From positions 1 through 62,959 of the forward strand of contig JAISUX010000021.1 of NCBI GenBank assembly GCA_031271805.1: a stretch of DNA of 62,959 nucleotides, written 5' to 3'. The stretch is from Tannerella sp. GTDB lineage: Bacteria; Bacteroidota; Bacteroidia; Bacteroidales; Tannerellaceae. Positions 35,414 through 43,341 of this stretch are shown in pieces; the stretch's first letter is position 1, and every line of letters begins with the position of its first letter. A model generated the notes under the pieces. It was not told the origin of the DNA. It did not search any database and saw nothing but the letters and a program-made list of their open reading frames with translations. The translations under genes were made by a program, and so were the position numbers.

Positions 35414-35835
35414 AAACTTAATAATCTTTTTTTCTCCATAAATCCTTGCAGAATCAGCACTGCGCTTATCTCATCGACTAATTCTTTGTCGCGCCGCTTC
35501 ATCTTTTTAAGCCCTGCGTCGAGCATTGCCCGGTGAGCCATGACCGAGGTGAAACGCTCGTCGAAATACTCTACCGGCGTGTCGGGCAGTATCTTACGCA
35601 GTCGCTTGACGAAAGCCTCGATATATGGCATGTTGTCCGACGGCTCGTTGTTCATCGTCTTAGGCTGTCCGACGACGAACAGATCGACTGTCTCGCGCGA
35701 CAGATAGTCCTTCAGATAAGCCTCTACATCGCAAGTCCTCACCGTACACAGCCCTCCGGCTATTATCTGCATAGTGTCGGTGACCGCCAGCCCCGTGCGT
35801 TTCCTCCCGTAATCTATCGCCAGTATTCTCCCCAT
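35410..35835 (-). CDS. ruvX: putative pre-16S rRNA nuclease / Holliday junction resolvase-like YqgF
   Basis: A 141-residue RNase H-fold protein thought to finish the 5' end of 16S rRNA. The signature is ILAIDYGRKRTGLAVTD, with VVGQPKTMNNEPSDN and VEYFDERFTSVMAHRAML following; the acidic active-site residues (first Asp, Glu/Asp of DERFTS and a C-terminal DE) are present. One nt separates it from the sugar transferase gene, and it overlaps def by 4 nt. Confidence 0.95.
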   Translation of the reverse strand: MGRILAIDYGRKRTGLAVTDTMQIIAGGLCTVRTCDVEAYLKDYLSRETVDLFVVGQPKTMNNEPSDNMPYIEAFVKRLRKILPDTPVEYFDERFTSVMAHRAMLDAGLKKMKRRDKELVDEISAVLILQGFMEKKRLLSL

Positions 35836-35836
35836 C

Positions 35837-37234
35837 TCAATATGCGTTGGATTCGCCCTTAAACATATTGATTATGGTCACTACAATGATCTTAAAATCA
35901 AGGAAGAACGACCAGTTTTCGAGATACCAGACGTCGCGTTTGACGCGGCCTTCCATCTGCTCAAGCGTGCGCGTCTCGCCCCGATAACCCGTTATTTGCG
36001 CCCAACCGGTGATGCCAGGCTTGACGAGGTGGCGTATCATGTACTTGTCGATAAGGCGTGAATATTGCTCGGTGTGTTTGAGCATGTGCGGACGCGGCCC
36101 GACAACGGACATATCGCCCATCAGCACGTTGATGAACTGCGGGAACTCATCGAGGTTGGTGCGGCGCAGGAAACTGCCTATTCGCGTCGTGCGCGGGTCG
36201 GATTTGACGGCCTGCACATCGTCGGCCTCCTCATTGACGCGCATTGTGCGAAACTTGATGCACTCGAAAACCGAGCCATAGTGCCCTGTCCGTTTCTGTT
36301 TGAACAGGATAGGACCTTTGGACGACAATTTGATGCACAAGCCCGCAACGAGATATATTATCGGGAAAAGCGTCACTACTACTATTGCCGAGAAAACGAT
36401 GTCGAAACAGCGCTTTATGAAACGGTTCCACGACGATTGCAAAGGCTCGGTGCGTATAGTAAGCAACGGAACGGATTCCATTATCTCAAGATTCATGCTC
36501 TTCTTGATATCCCGGTAAAATTCAGGGATGATAAAGAAGCGAATCATATTCTTCTCTGCGAAGTTCAGCAAGTCGGAAATCTTCTCACTGTTGGTTCCGG
36601 GAATAGTACAATAAATCTGGTCGATATCGTGGCTCCCGACATATTCCTCTATTTGATCTATCGTCCCTAAATAGTTGGGTAATACGTCTTTAAGCACAGT
36701 ATTATCGTCGAAAAAGCCCAATACATTAAAGCCGTATGACAGGTCGGTCTTGATGACATGATAGAGTTCCATTCCGTTCTTGCCGGCGCCGACGATGATG
36801 ATGTTCTTCGCATTATATCCTTTCCGGCGGTATGCCTTGACCAATACCCTGATTAACACCCGCCAAAGCGAGAAAAACAGCAGCGAAGCAATGTAATAGA
36901 TAATCAGGAAAGTTGCGAGGTCGTTGCCCGAATTAAGGAAAATCAGGCAGATAGCAAACAAAAAGATATCTATCGAGACGAATGAAAACGAGCGTTGAAC
37001 AATCTTGTCGATGAAAACCACCGACTGATGCAGTCGTATCGGCACGAAATACAATGAAAAGAAATAGCAGAAATTGAGCAGCAACACAGTCTCCCTCATC
37101 TTGGGCACCATCGCTGTTGTATAGAACGGATCCAAGATGTTGTAAACACAATAGAAGATGAGGTTCAGAATTGCCAAATCCCCTACTCCAATAAGCCATT
37201 GGATAATATGTTCCTGCCTATTATTACGTATCAT
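35837..37234 (-). CDS. polyprenyl glycosylphosphotransferase (undecaprenyl-phosphate sugar-1-phosphate transferase)
   Basis: A 465-residue membrane enzyme of the WbaP/WcaJ type that transfers a sugar phosphate to undecaprenyl phosphate, starting exopolysaccharide, capsule or glycan synthesis. Four to five N-terminal membrane helices (about 12-120) are followed by a Rossmann-like segment (NIIIVGAGKNGMELYHVIKT), another helix (FSAIVVVTLFPIIYLVAGL), and the bacterial sugar transferase domain (KFRTMRVNEEAD; LRRTNLDEFPQFINVLMGDM; VGPRPHMLKH; VKPGITGWAQITGYRGET). The ATG at 37234 is about 20 bp downstream of a full promoter. No other capsule genes are next to it; ruvX, def and TPR share its operon. 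Confidence 0.93.
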   Translation of the reverse strand: MIRNNRQEHIIQWLIGVGDLAILNLIFYCVYNILDPFYTTAMVPKMRETVLLLNFCYFFSLYFVPIRLHQSVVFIDKIVQRSFSFVSIDIFLFAICLIFLNSGNDLATFLIIYYIASLLFFSLWRVLIRVLVKAYRRKGYNAKNIIIVGAGKNGMELYHVIKTDLSYGFNVLGFFDDNTVLKDVLPNYLGTIDQIEEYVGSHDIDQIYCTIPGTNSEKISDLLNFAEKNMIRFFIIPEFYRDIKKSMNLEIMESVPLLTIRTEPLQSSWNRFIKRCFDIVFSAIVVVTLFPIIYLVAGLCIKLSSKGPILFKQKRTGHYGSVFECIKFRTMRVNEEADDVQAVKSDPRTTRIGSFLRRTNLDEFPQFINVLMGDMSVVGPRPHMLKHTEQYSRLIDKYMIRHLVKPGITGWAQITGYRGETRTLEQMEGRVKRDVWYLENWSFFLDFKIIVVTIINMFKGESNAY

Positions 37235-37252
37235 ATTTTTATAAAAATCCTG

Positions 37253-37283
37253 CAAAGATAGTACATATTGAGGTAATCACAAA
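37253..37283 (-). promoter_or_regulatory. promoter of the sugar transferase-ruvX-def-TPR operon
   Basis: Minus-strand TTTG (37280-37283), exactly 19 bp, then TATCTTTG (37253-37260), both perfect matches to the phylum consensus. The -7 box is 18 bp upstream of the ATG. Confidence 0.75.
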
Positions 37284-37318
37284 ATAATTTTGCAAGATTT
37301 TACCGTAATTGCCCTCTT

Positions 37319-38116
37319 TCAGAGCGATATGTTCAATAATTCCCGTAACTTTTTATCCAATGCTTCTATTGACAGCCCTCTCTCAAGAATCTTGCCGTCA
37401 GGCGAAATCAAGACCGTCATCGGTATCCACTGTACGGCATAGCGTTTGGCGCCTTCCGACGTCCAGTATTCAAGATCCGACATCTGTGGCCAACTGATAT
37501 TCAGGTCGTTGATACCTTTCTCCCATGACTCTTTCTTGCGATCAAGCGAATAGCCTACAATCTCGAAATCTTTGTCTTTGAAGCGTTCGTAAAGAGCCAC
37601 TAATGAGGGCATTTCCTTGCGACAGTCAGGACACCACGATGCCCAGAAATCTATCAAAACATACTTTCCCTTACCTACGTAATCCGACAGTTGCACAACG
37701 GCGCCGGTCGTATCTTTTGACACAATCTCGACAAAGGGATTGCCTACTACCGACGCTTTCATATATTTTACGCGCTCGGCAGCGTTAATATAACTATCCG
37801 ATGCTTTGAATGTTGCGTCCTTGACTTTGTCAAGAACGGCTTCCAACTGGTTTTGGTTCAGTCGTCTTACCCAACGTGTCTCGGCAAAAATCTTCTGCGC
37901 ATACGGAGTGTTGATGTGCTTGCCGAAAAACTGTGCGTAAACGGCTTTCGCTTCTTCAAACAACTTATCGGCGTCGGCGCTTTGATTCTCGCTCGCGTCG
38001 TTATAGCGTTGCTCCGCTTCTTCACAGGCCTTGTAGGCCGCTTCCGGCGTTTCCTTCTTACAGGATGTGCCTGATAATAAGGCTACTAATGACATAAATA
38101 ATAACTTTTTTAACAT
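37319..38116 (-). CDS. TlpA/ResA-like thiol-disulfide lipoprotein
   Basis: A 265-residue exported protein with lipobox SGTSC and a thioredoxin-fold domain from about residue 125. The active site is FWASWCPDCRKEMPSL (C-x2-C), followed by VGYSLDRKKESWEKGI and the cis-proline region QWIPMTVLISPDG. The N-terminal 100 residues are helical and charged and do not look like the usual DUF4369 domain. It probably reduces or reshuffles disulfides of envelope proteins. It lies 12 nt after the histidine kinase gene, so it seems to be under the same regulator operon. Confidence 0.92.
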   Translation of the reverse strand: MLKKLLFMSLVALLSGTSCKKETPEAAYKACEEAEQRYNDASENQSADADKLFEEAKAVYAQFFGKHINTPYAQKIFAETRWVRRLNQNQLEAVLDKVKDATFKASDSYINAAERVKYMKASVVGNPFVEIVSKDTTGAVVQLSDYVGKGKYVLIDFWASWCPDCRKEMPSLVALYERFKDKDFEIVGYSLDRKKESWEKGINDLNISWPQMSDLEYWTSEGAKRYAVQWIPMTVLISPDGKILERGLSIEALDKKLRELLNISL

Positions 38117-38128
38117 TGCTTTTTCGTT

Positions 38129-40051
38129 TTAATTTTGTTGATATTCAATTCTAAATTCAAACTTACTTCCTTTGCCGACAGCGCTTTCGACATGCAGCGT
38201 TGAGCCGTGCATTTCGAGAAACTCCTTGCAGACTATCAAGCCCAGTCCGCTTCCCGGCTCGCCTGCCGTACCTGCACGCGACTGCTGGCGGTCAAGATAG
38301 AAAAGGTTATGCAGTTGCTCTGCATCCATACCTATGCCGGTGTCGGCGACAGTGACCGCGCATCCTTGCGACGTCTCTGTAATTTTCAGCATGACTTTAT
38401 CGCCCTGAGAGGTGTATTTCACCGCGTTCGTCAGCAGGTTGCGCACAACAATTGACAGCATTGTGCTGTCTCCGTCAATAATAGCCTCGTTCGGCAGTTC
38501 GGTCTCGAAAACGACGCCTTTCTGTTCGGCCTGATTACGTATGAGCATCAGGTCGTTACGCAGTTCATACATCAAATCGAAGGGCGCCGGAGTATATGTT
38601 ATATGATTAGTCTGTATCTGCGCCCAGTTGAGCAGGTTGTATAACAGTTCTATCTGACTATCAGCCGATTTCAGCAACTCATGGTAATATTTCGTCAGCG
38701 AATCCACATTCCAGTTGCCCACATGGTCAAGTAGCATCTGCAATGCTTTGCGCTGCGAGATGGCCGGATTTTTGAGGTCATGCGAGATGATAGAGAAAAA
38801 CTTGTCCTTCGTAGCGTTCATCTCTGCCAGCGCACGGTTACGTTTAGTGCGATAACGCAACATCCACCAGAGCAGTACAAGGATGATCAATATCAGTAAT
38901 AGCCCTGTTATGAAGATAATACGTTCGGTTTTATGACTTTTAATAATCTGTTTTTGGCGCTCTATTTCAAATTGTTTTTGTGACGACTCGTATTGTACAT
39001 GCAGTTCGCTGAGTTGCTCTTGCGTCTTTTCTTCGTACAAAAGTTTCATGATGGCGACGCCTTTCTCCAAATAATCAAGCGATAATGCGGGATTAATGGG
39101 TTTGTAGAGTGTGTAGAGATGGTCGTAAGCCGACGACAGAACATCCTGTTTATCAATTTCTTGCGCTAAATCGACGGCGCGAAGCAGATACGACGAGGCT
39201 TTCTCCGTAGGAGCATGACTACGTACAAGCACTTCCCCCATACGTGTTAGACTGTTTGCAAGAAACGCCTTATTATCAATCTGTTCGGCAAAGACTATCG
39301 CCGAATCGAGCATCGTGATTGCTTTCTGCCACTCCTCGCGACGGATATAAATCTCGGTAAGCAGCCCGAAACATTCCATCCGGGAATAATTGTTGCCGTT
39401 GATTCGGCAGAGCGAATCGGCAATCAGAGCGTAACGGTAGCTTGTTTCAAGATCGTTCATACTTCGATATGCTATCGAAAGTCCTGTATAACAAGTTATT
39501 ATGCGAAGAGGCTGTTCTAATTTCGTGTATTCGTCGAGCGCTTGGGCGAAATAGTCGGCTGCTGTCCGGTGGCGTTCATCAAGTATAAACAGATTGGCAA
39601 GGCAGAGCAAAGAATGGGCTATCATCGGACGGTCGTTGATACGTGTAGCTATGTCTAATGATTCCTGCAGGCAGTTGAGCGCCTTTTCACGCTGACCGGT
39701 ATTGCTGTAGTTGACGTACAAATTGAGCAGACGGTGGATAATATGCAGAGAATCATTCAATTCGCGATACAGAGCAAGACTTTGCTGGTTGAGACTGATA
39801 GCCGACGATATATCGCCATGATCAAGTTTGTAGAGCGCCATAGAACCAAGATGAGTGGCGTCAACGGTTTTGATGTTGTCGCCTGCAGCAAATTGGTTTT
39901 CGGAGTATATATGACCGAGGTCAAAAATACGTTTCGAGAGAATATTTCCCGCCTCAATTCTCTTATTACCAGTGCTTTGCTGATAGACAGCAAAGAGACT
40001 GTCCACATCCTGCGCCGCCATATTTACGCAAAAAAACAGCAAAAAAATCAT
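38129..40051 (-). CDS. TPR-containing sensor histidine kinase
   Basis: A membrane sensor kinase with signal peptide (MIFLLFFCVNMAAQ), a periplasmic TPR-like region (about 40-370), one membrane helix (IIFITGLLLILIILVLLWWM), a HisKA domain (KFFSIISHDLKNPAISQ; the H in SHDLKNP is the phosphorylation site) and an HATPase domain (N box NLLTNAVKYT, G1 DTGIGMD, G2 GSGLGLIVCKEF). I place the start at 40051, at the signal peptide. An in-frame ATG at 40156, 9 nt after the regulator stop, would add 35 residues that are mostly a translated dispersed repeat (KSDCFVPRND), and cannot be excluded. The partner is the response regulator just upstream. Confidence 0.88.
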   Translation of the reverse strand: MIFLLFFCVNMAAQDVDSLFAVYQQSTGNKRIEAGNILSKRIFDLGHIYSENQFAAGDNIKTVDATHLGSMALYKLDHGDISSAISLNQQSLALYRELNDSLHIIHRLLNLYVNYSNTGQREKALNCLQESLDIATRINDRPMIAHSLLCLANLFILDERHRTAADYFAQALDEYTKLEQPLRIITCYTGLSIAYRSMNDLETSYRYALIADSLCRINGNNYSRMECFGLLTEIYIRREEWQKAITMLDSAIVFAEQIDNKAFLANSLTRMGEVLVRSHAPTEKASSYLLRAVDLAQEIDKQDVLSSAYDHLYTLYKPINPALSLDYLEKGVAIMKLLYEEKTQEQLSELHVQYESSQKQFEIERQKQIIKSHKTERIIFITGLLLILIILVLLWWMLRYRTKRNRALAEMNATKDKFFSIISHDLKNPAISQRKALQMLLDHVGNWNVDSLTKYYHELLKSADSQIELLYNLLNWAQIQTNHITYTPAPFDLMYELRNDLMLIRNQAEQKGVVFETELPNEAIIDGDSTMLSIVVRNLLTNAVKYTSQGDKVMLKITETSQGCAVTVADTGIGMDAEQLHNLFYLDRQQSRAGTAGEPGSGLGLIVCKEFLEMHGSTLHVESAVGKGSKFEFRIEYQQN

Positions 40052-40074
40052 CAAACAAAGCCCTTTGAGCCTTG

Positions 40075-40125
40075 TGTCATTGCGAAAATCCCCTCCCCCG
40101 TCATTGCGAGGTACGAAGCAATCCG
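40075..40125. repeat. dispersed extragenic repeat (GTCATTGCGAGG type), one full and one partial copy
   Basis: CGTCATTGCGAGGTACGAAG at 40099-40118, continuing CAATCCG, is a full copy. GTGTCATTGCGAAAATCC (40075-40092) is a partial one. Related copies occur at 44548-44682. Repeats of this wording are widespread in bacterial genomes; here the copy falls between the regulator stop and the kinase signal peptide and stays in frame. Confidence 0.75.
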
Positions 40126-40165
40126 ACTTATCCGTTAAAACCACCTTCTTTATCATATTTTTCTA

Positions 40166-40822
40166 TCATTCGAAATTTATAATCTTGTTTTTGAGAGCGT
40201 AACGAACAACCTCGCCGGTGCTGTGGAGACCGAGTTTTTCGAAGATGTTCTTCTTGTGGTTATTAACCGTGCGTGGACTGATAAACAAGCGATTAGCAAT
40301 ATCCTTCCCGAGCAATCCGTCGCGGCAGAGGCTGATAATCTCAATCTCCCGAGGCGTAAACTCCGGTTTGGGAGCGCTGGAGACCGGATTCATCTTGCGC
40401 GCCACATACACCTTATATATAATAGCGGAGATATCCTTGCCGAAATACTCCAAACCGTTCATTATCGAGTGTACGGCCTCGCCAATCTCGTTAACCCTAC
40501 CCGAACTCTTAGAGATAAACCCCTCAATACCAATGTCAAGCAGAGCGCCGACCGTATCGGCCGTATTCTCAGCCGATAGGACGAGAATCTTCATCAACGG
40601 ATATTCGGCACGCAACCGACGAGCAATCTCTATGCCGCTCATATCGGGCAGCATTATATCCAACAGCACGACGTCAGCCTCTGTCGTTTTAAGCAATTTG
40701 AACAACTCCGATCCGGATCCTGCCTCACCAACAATCCGTATGTCGTCGTAAACACCTGCTAATGAGCCAATTATCCCAATGCGAAACAATACATGGTCAT
40801 CGACCAATATTACATTTATCAT
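40166..40822 (-). CDS. NarL/FixJ-family response regulator
   Basis: A 218-residue regulator with a receiver domain (MINVILVDDHVLFRIGI; phospho-acceptor Asp in VVLLDIMLPDMSG; LVLSAENTA; IGIEGFISKSSG) and a LuxR-type helix-turn-helix (PEFTPREIEIISLCRDGLLG; IANRLFISPRTVNNHKKNIF). The start is the ATG at 40822, directly before the receiver domain. It forms an operon with the TPR histidine kinase and the TlpA-like gene. Two 18-bp palindromes in its upstream region are good candidates for its own binding sites. Confidence 0.95.
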   Translation of the reverse strand: MINVILVDDHVLFRIGIIGSLAGVYDDIRIVGEAGSGSELFKLLKTTEADVVLLDIMLPDMSGIEIARRLRAEYPLMKILVLSAENTADTVGALLDIGIEGFISKSSGRVNEIGEAVHSIMNGLEYFGKDISAIIYKVYVARKMNPVSSAPKPEFTPREIEIISLCRDGLLGKDIANRLFISPRTVNNHKKNIFEKLGLHSTGEVVRYALKNKIINFE

Positions 40823-40845
40823 GCTTATAATTCTTATTGACCGCG

Positions 40846-40853
40846 CAAAGATA
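40846..40853 (-). promoter_or_regulatory. -7 element of the response regulator operon
   Basis: Minus-strand TATCTTTG, exact consensus, 23 bp upstream of the regulator ATG. The -33 position falls within the first palindrome (40871-40888) and lacks TTTG, which suits an activator-dependent or autoregulated promoter. Confidence 0.6.
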
Positions 40854-40870
40854 AGAAATATTAATAATAA

Positions 40871-40912
40871 ATGAGTAAAATTACTCATAAAAAAATGAGT
40901 AAAATTACTTAT
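40871..40912. promoter_or_regulatory. tandem palindromic operator candidate
   Basis: Two 18-bp near-identical palindromes lie 24 bp centre to centre. The first, ATGAGTAA-AA-TTACTCAT (40871-40888), is perfect. The second, ATGAGTAA-AA-TTACTTAT (40895-40912), has one mismatch. They lie between the divergent regulator and exported-protein genes. The left copy covers the -33 position of the regulator promoter and the right one abuts the -33 of the plus-strand promoter. The most likely ligand is the neighbouring NarL-type regulator; this is inferred. Confidence 0.7.
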
Positions 40913-40942
40913 TGACAGGTATTAATAGTCGCCGTATCTTTG
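40912..40942 (+). promoter_or_regulatory. promoter of the divergent exported-protein operon
   Basis: TTG (40912-40914), 20 bp, then an exact TATCTTTG (40935-40942). The -33 element touches the right palindrome, so binding there should affect this promoter. The predicted transcript would start near 40950. Confidence 0.6.
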
Positions 40943-41145
40943 CAGCCGAAATTAAGATAAAAGAAATGGATGCAAAGAAGAATATACCGGACCAGGTTGC
41001 GGAAAGCGCTATGAGGATGCATCATTACTGCAACTTAGTGATCCGACAAAGCGAAAGATGGGGAACTTTCGAGGATTTTGATGAAAACCCCGCATTTAGG
41101 AAGAAGGGAAATAACATTTTGTCACATTTTAAATATTTATTCACG

Positions 41146-42123
41146 ATGAAACATCTTATTTTTATTACATTAAGCCTCGCACTTACATTGACGTGCGGTA
41201 CGGCACAGGCGCAGTTCGGATTCGGGAAAGCAGTACAGAAGGCTGCGGAACGTGGCGCCAAGAGAGCGGCAGAGAAGAAGGCCGAAGAAGCCGGCGAACG
41301 AGCAGTCGATAAAGCGCTCGAAAAGCCCATACAGAAAGCCGAAGAAGGTATAGAAAAAGGCGCTAATGCGGCAAGTCGCGGTTTAGACAAGGCCGGCGAA
41401 GCTATTCAGAAGGCGGATTCGGCCGCAGCGGCAGACGCCGAAGCAGCAGCCGCCAACGCAATCGCAATACCCGAAGTGAGCGATACGCCCTATACCCCCG
41501 ACGCCTCCGACTTCGCATTCTTCGCAATGAAAAACGGCGCCGTGCAGGTCTTCGCCCAGAAAGACGCCAAGGGCAAGGTGACCTCACAGCAGCGTAACAC
41601 CGTCACATCCATCACCGGCTCCAAAAATGCGTATGCCATTGAATATCAGAGTGAAATACTCGACGCCAAAGGCAAATCCACCAGTGACAACCCGCTCATA
41701 ATCACTTACCGGGTTGTAGTTGCAGACGGCATTATGTACCTCGACCTCAAGGGAATGTTCGGTGCAATAGACGGACTTGCCAATGTCGAAGCGGCCGGCA
41801 CAGCCCAAAGGATACCTAACAACCTTAAGCCCGGCCAGACGATCGAAGATGCCAGCGCTAACGTCCGCATCGGGTTCATCAACTGTTCCGCCCAGATGAC
41901 CGAAGGCAAATGCGAAGCCGAGGAAAGCGTCACTACCCCCGCCGGCACGTTCAATGCGCTGAAAGTATCGCAGAAAATCAACGCCCGTACAATGGGCATC
42001 CGCACCGAAGGCATAACCAACACCTGGTATGTCAAGGGCGTCGGTTCAGTCAAAACCGAAACGATTGACAACAAAGGCAAGGTGGTCAGCAGCACCGAAC
42101 TAATTTCATCATCAGGCGTTTAA
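41146..42123 (+). CDS. exported protein with alanine-rich coiled coil (TapB/DUF3108-like C-terminal part, uncertain)
   Basis: From the ATG at 41146 this is a 325-residue protein with a clean signal peptide (MKHLIFITLSLALTLTCGTA then QAQ). A charged alanine-rich helical region follows (about 30-105; KAAERGAKRAAEKKAEEAGE), likely coiled coil, and then a beta-rich C-terminal domain of about 210 residues (VQVFAQKDAKGKVTSQQRN; ending VKGVGSVKTETIDNKGKVVS). The last part resembles TapB/DUF3108-like proteins, seen in pattern only. The same frame is open from ATG 40966, which would put 60 extra residues before the signal peptide. It is followed 18 nt later by a small lipoprotein gene and ends in a shared terminator. 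Confidence 0.75.
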   Translation: MKHLIFITLSLALTLTCGTAQAQFGFGKAVQKAAERGAKRAAEKKAEEAGERAVDKALEKPIQKAEEGIEKGANAASRGLDKAGEAIQKADSAAAADAEAAAANAIAIPEVSDTPYTPDASDFAFFAMKNGAVQVFAQKDAKGKVTSQQRNTVTSITGSKNAYAIEYQSEILDAKGKSTSDNPLIITYRVVVADGIMYLDLKGMFGAIDGLANVEAAGTAQRIPNNLKPGQTIEDASANVRIGFINCSAQMTEGKCEAEESVTTPAGTFNALKVSQKINARTMGIRTEGITNTWYVKGVGSVKTETIDNKGKVVSSTELISSSGV

Positions 42124-42141
42124 TTTAAAATTATAAAAGTC

Positions 42142-42525
42142 ATGAAACGATTATCAGTATTATTTATCGCGGGGATTGTGGCCGTTGCCTGCCTCGCCGG
42201 ATGCGGAGGCAAAGACCCCGTTGACAACTCTCTGGAACAAATAGAGAAAGCGATCCAGAAAGTCGAGAAGAACAAAAAGAGTATGACCGAGGAGGACTGG
42301 AAAGCCTTCAGCAAGGAAGTCGAAGAACCCTGCCGCATACTCGACCAAGCTCTTAAAGACAAGGAAGTCGGTACTATGAAGAAACTGAAAATCTCGGCTA
42401 CAATGCTCAAGTTTGCTGCTATAGCAGGCGAAGCAGGTCTCAACACTGCCGTCGAAAAACTTGGCGAGAAAGTCAAAGAGGCGACCGACAAAGTCAAAGA
42501 CGAAGCCGAAAAAGCTCAAGAATGA
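42142..42525 (+). CDS. small helical lipoprotein
   Basis: A 127-residue lipoprotein with lipobox CLAGC and a charged helical body (LEQIEKAIQKVEKNKKSM; KLGEKVKEATDKVKDEAEKA). The Glu/Lys heptad-like pattern parallels the helical region of the upstream exported protein, so the two may interact. I recognise no family. It shares the promoter at 40912-40942 and ends 20 nt before the terminator. Confidence 0.8.
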   Translation: MKRLSVLFIAGIVAVACLAGCGGKDPVDNSLEQIEKAIQKVEKNKKSMTEEDWKAFSKEVEEPCRILDQALKDKEVGTMKKLKISATMLKFAAIAGEAGLNTAVEKLGEKVKEATDKVKDEAEKAQE

Positions 42526-42544
42526 GCCAAAACCCCGATTCCAG

Positions 42545-42576
42545 GCAGAGACGCGATTTGCGTCTCTGCATTTTTT
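42545..42576. terminator. bidirectional rho-independent terminator
   Basis: A perfect 10-bp stem GCAGAGACGC / GCGTCTCTGC with loop GATTT is followed by TTTTTT on the plus strand. It closes the exported-protein operon. The T run contains the TAA stop of the convergent LytTR gene, so the signal for that gene would be the same hairpin, with weaker tail. Confidence 0.92.
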
Positions 42577-43330
42577 AGCCCGCTACCCACGACTTGAAGT
42601 CGGCAACACGGGCTTTACTGACGAGGATACGGTCTGGGGACGGCACCGTAAGATTGACCGACAGTTTGCCGCCAAACCATACGGAAATGTCGCTGATAGC
42701 ATGACGCGAGATAATGTATTGACGGTTAGCGCGATAGAACAGCGCCGGATCGAGTTGAATCATCCATTCGTCGAGAGAGGCATTGAGCAGATATGTTTTA
42801 CCACTTAAAGTCAAGACTTTAAGTGATTTGTCGTCTATACAGATAAGCGCTATATCGACGGTTGCCAAAGGAATGAGTTTGTCCTTGACAGGAATCAGGA
42901 AGCAGGATTTATAGCGACGTTCCTGCTTAATAACTGATAACATATTGGCTATAAGCTGATTATTATCTTGAATAGCCGTGAGATTGCGAAATTTGTTGAT
43001 TGCACGTTGCAACGCCCTGCGGTCAATGGGTTTCAGCAGGTAGTCTATACTGTTGACTTCAAACGCTTTAAGCGCAAACTCATCGTAAGCAGTGGTGAAC
43101 ACGATAGGACAAGGTATTTTAACCTGCTCAAAAATCGCAAAAGCGGAGCCGTCGGCAAGGTGCACATCCATAAAAACGAGGTCGGGCGGCGGCTCGGTAA
43201 CGAACCACTCCACACTCTCGTCGATAGTTTGCAGTACGGCGGTAACCTCAATCGTCGCATCTATCTCGCTAAGAAGCGCTTGCAAGGCCTCGGCGGCTAC
43301 TTTTTCGTCTTCAATAATTACGGTACGCAT
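42575..43330 (-). CDS. LytTR-family response regulator
   Basis: A 251-residue regulator with receiver domain (MRTVIIEDEKVAAEALQALL; phospho-acceptor in DLVFMDVHLADGSA; FTTAYDEFALKAFEVNSIDY then LLKPI) and a LytTR DNA-binding domain (FLIPVKDKLIPLATVDIALI; FYRANRQYIISRHAISDIS; ending VSKARVADFKSWV). It lies 11 nt after the LytS-type kinase gene and is surely its partner. Targets are unknown; no repeat of the LytTR direct-repeat type was obvious nearby. Confidence 0.95.
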   Translation of the reverse strand: MRTVIIEDEKVAAEALQALLSEIDATIEVTAVLQTIDESVEWFVTEPPPDLVFMDVHLADGSAFAIFEQVKIPCPIVFTTAYDEFALKAFEVNSIDYLLKPIDRRALQRAINKFRNLTAIQDNNQLIANMLSVIKQERRYKSCFLIPVKDKLIPLATVDIALICIDDKSLKVLTLSGKTYLLNASLDEWMIQLDPALFYRANRQYIISRHAISDISVWFGGKLSVNLTVPSPDRILVSKARVADFKSWVAG

Positions 43331-43341
43331 ATTTTTATAGA

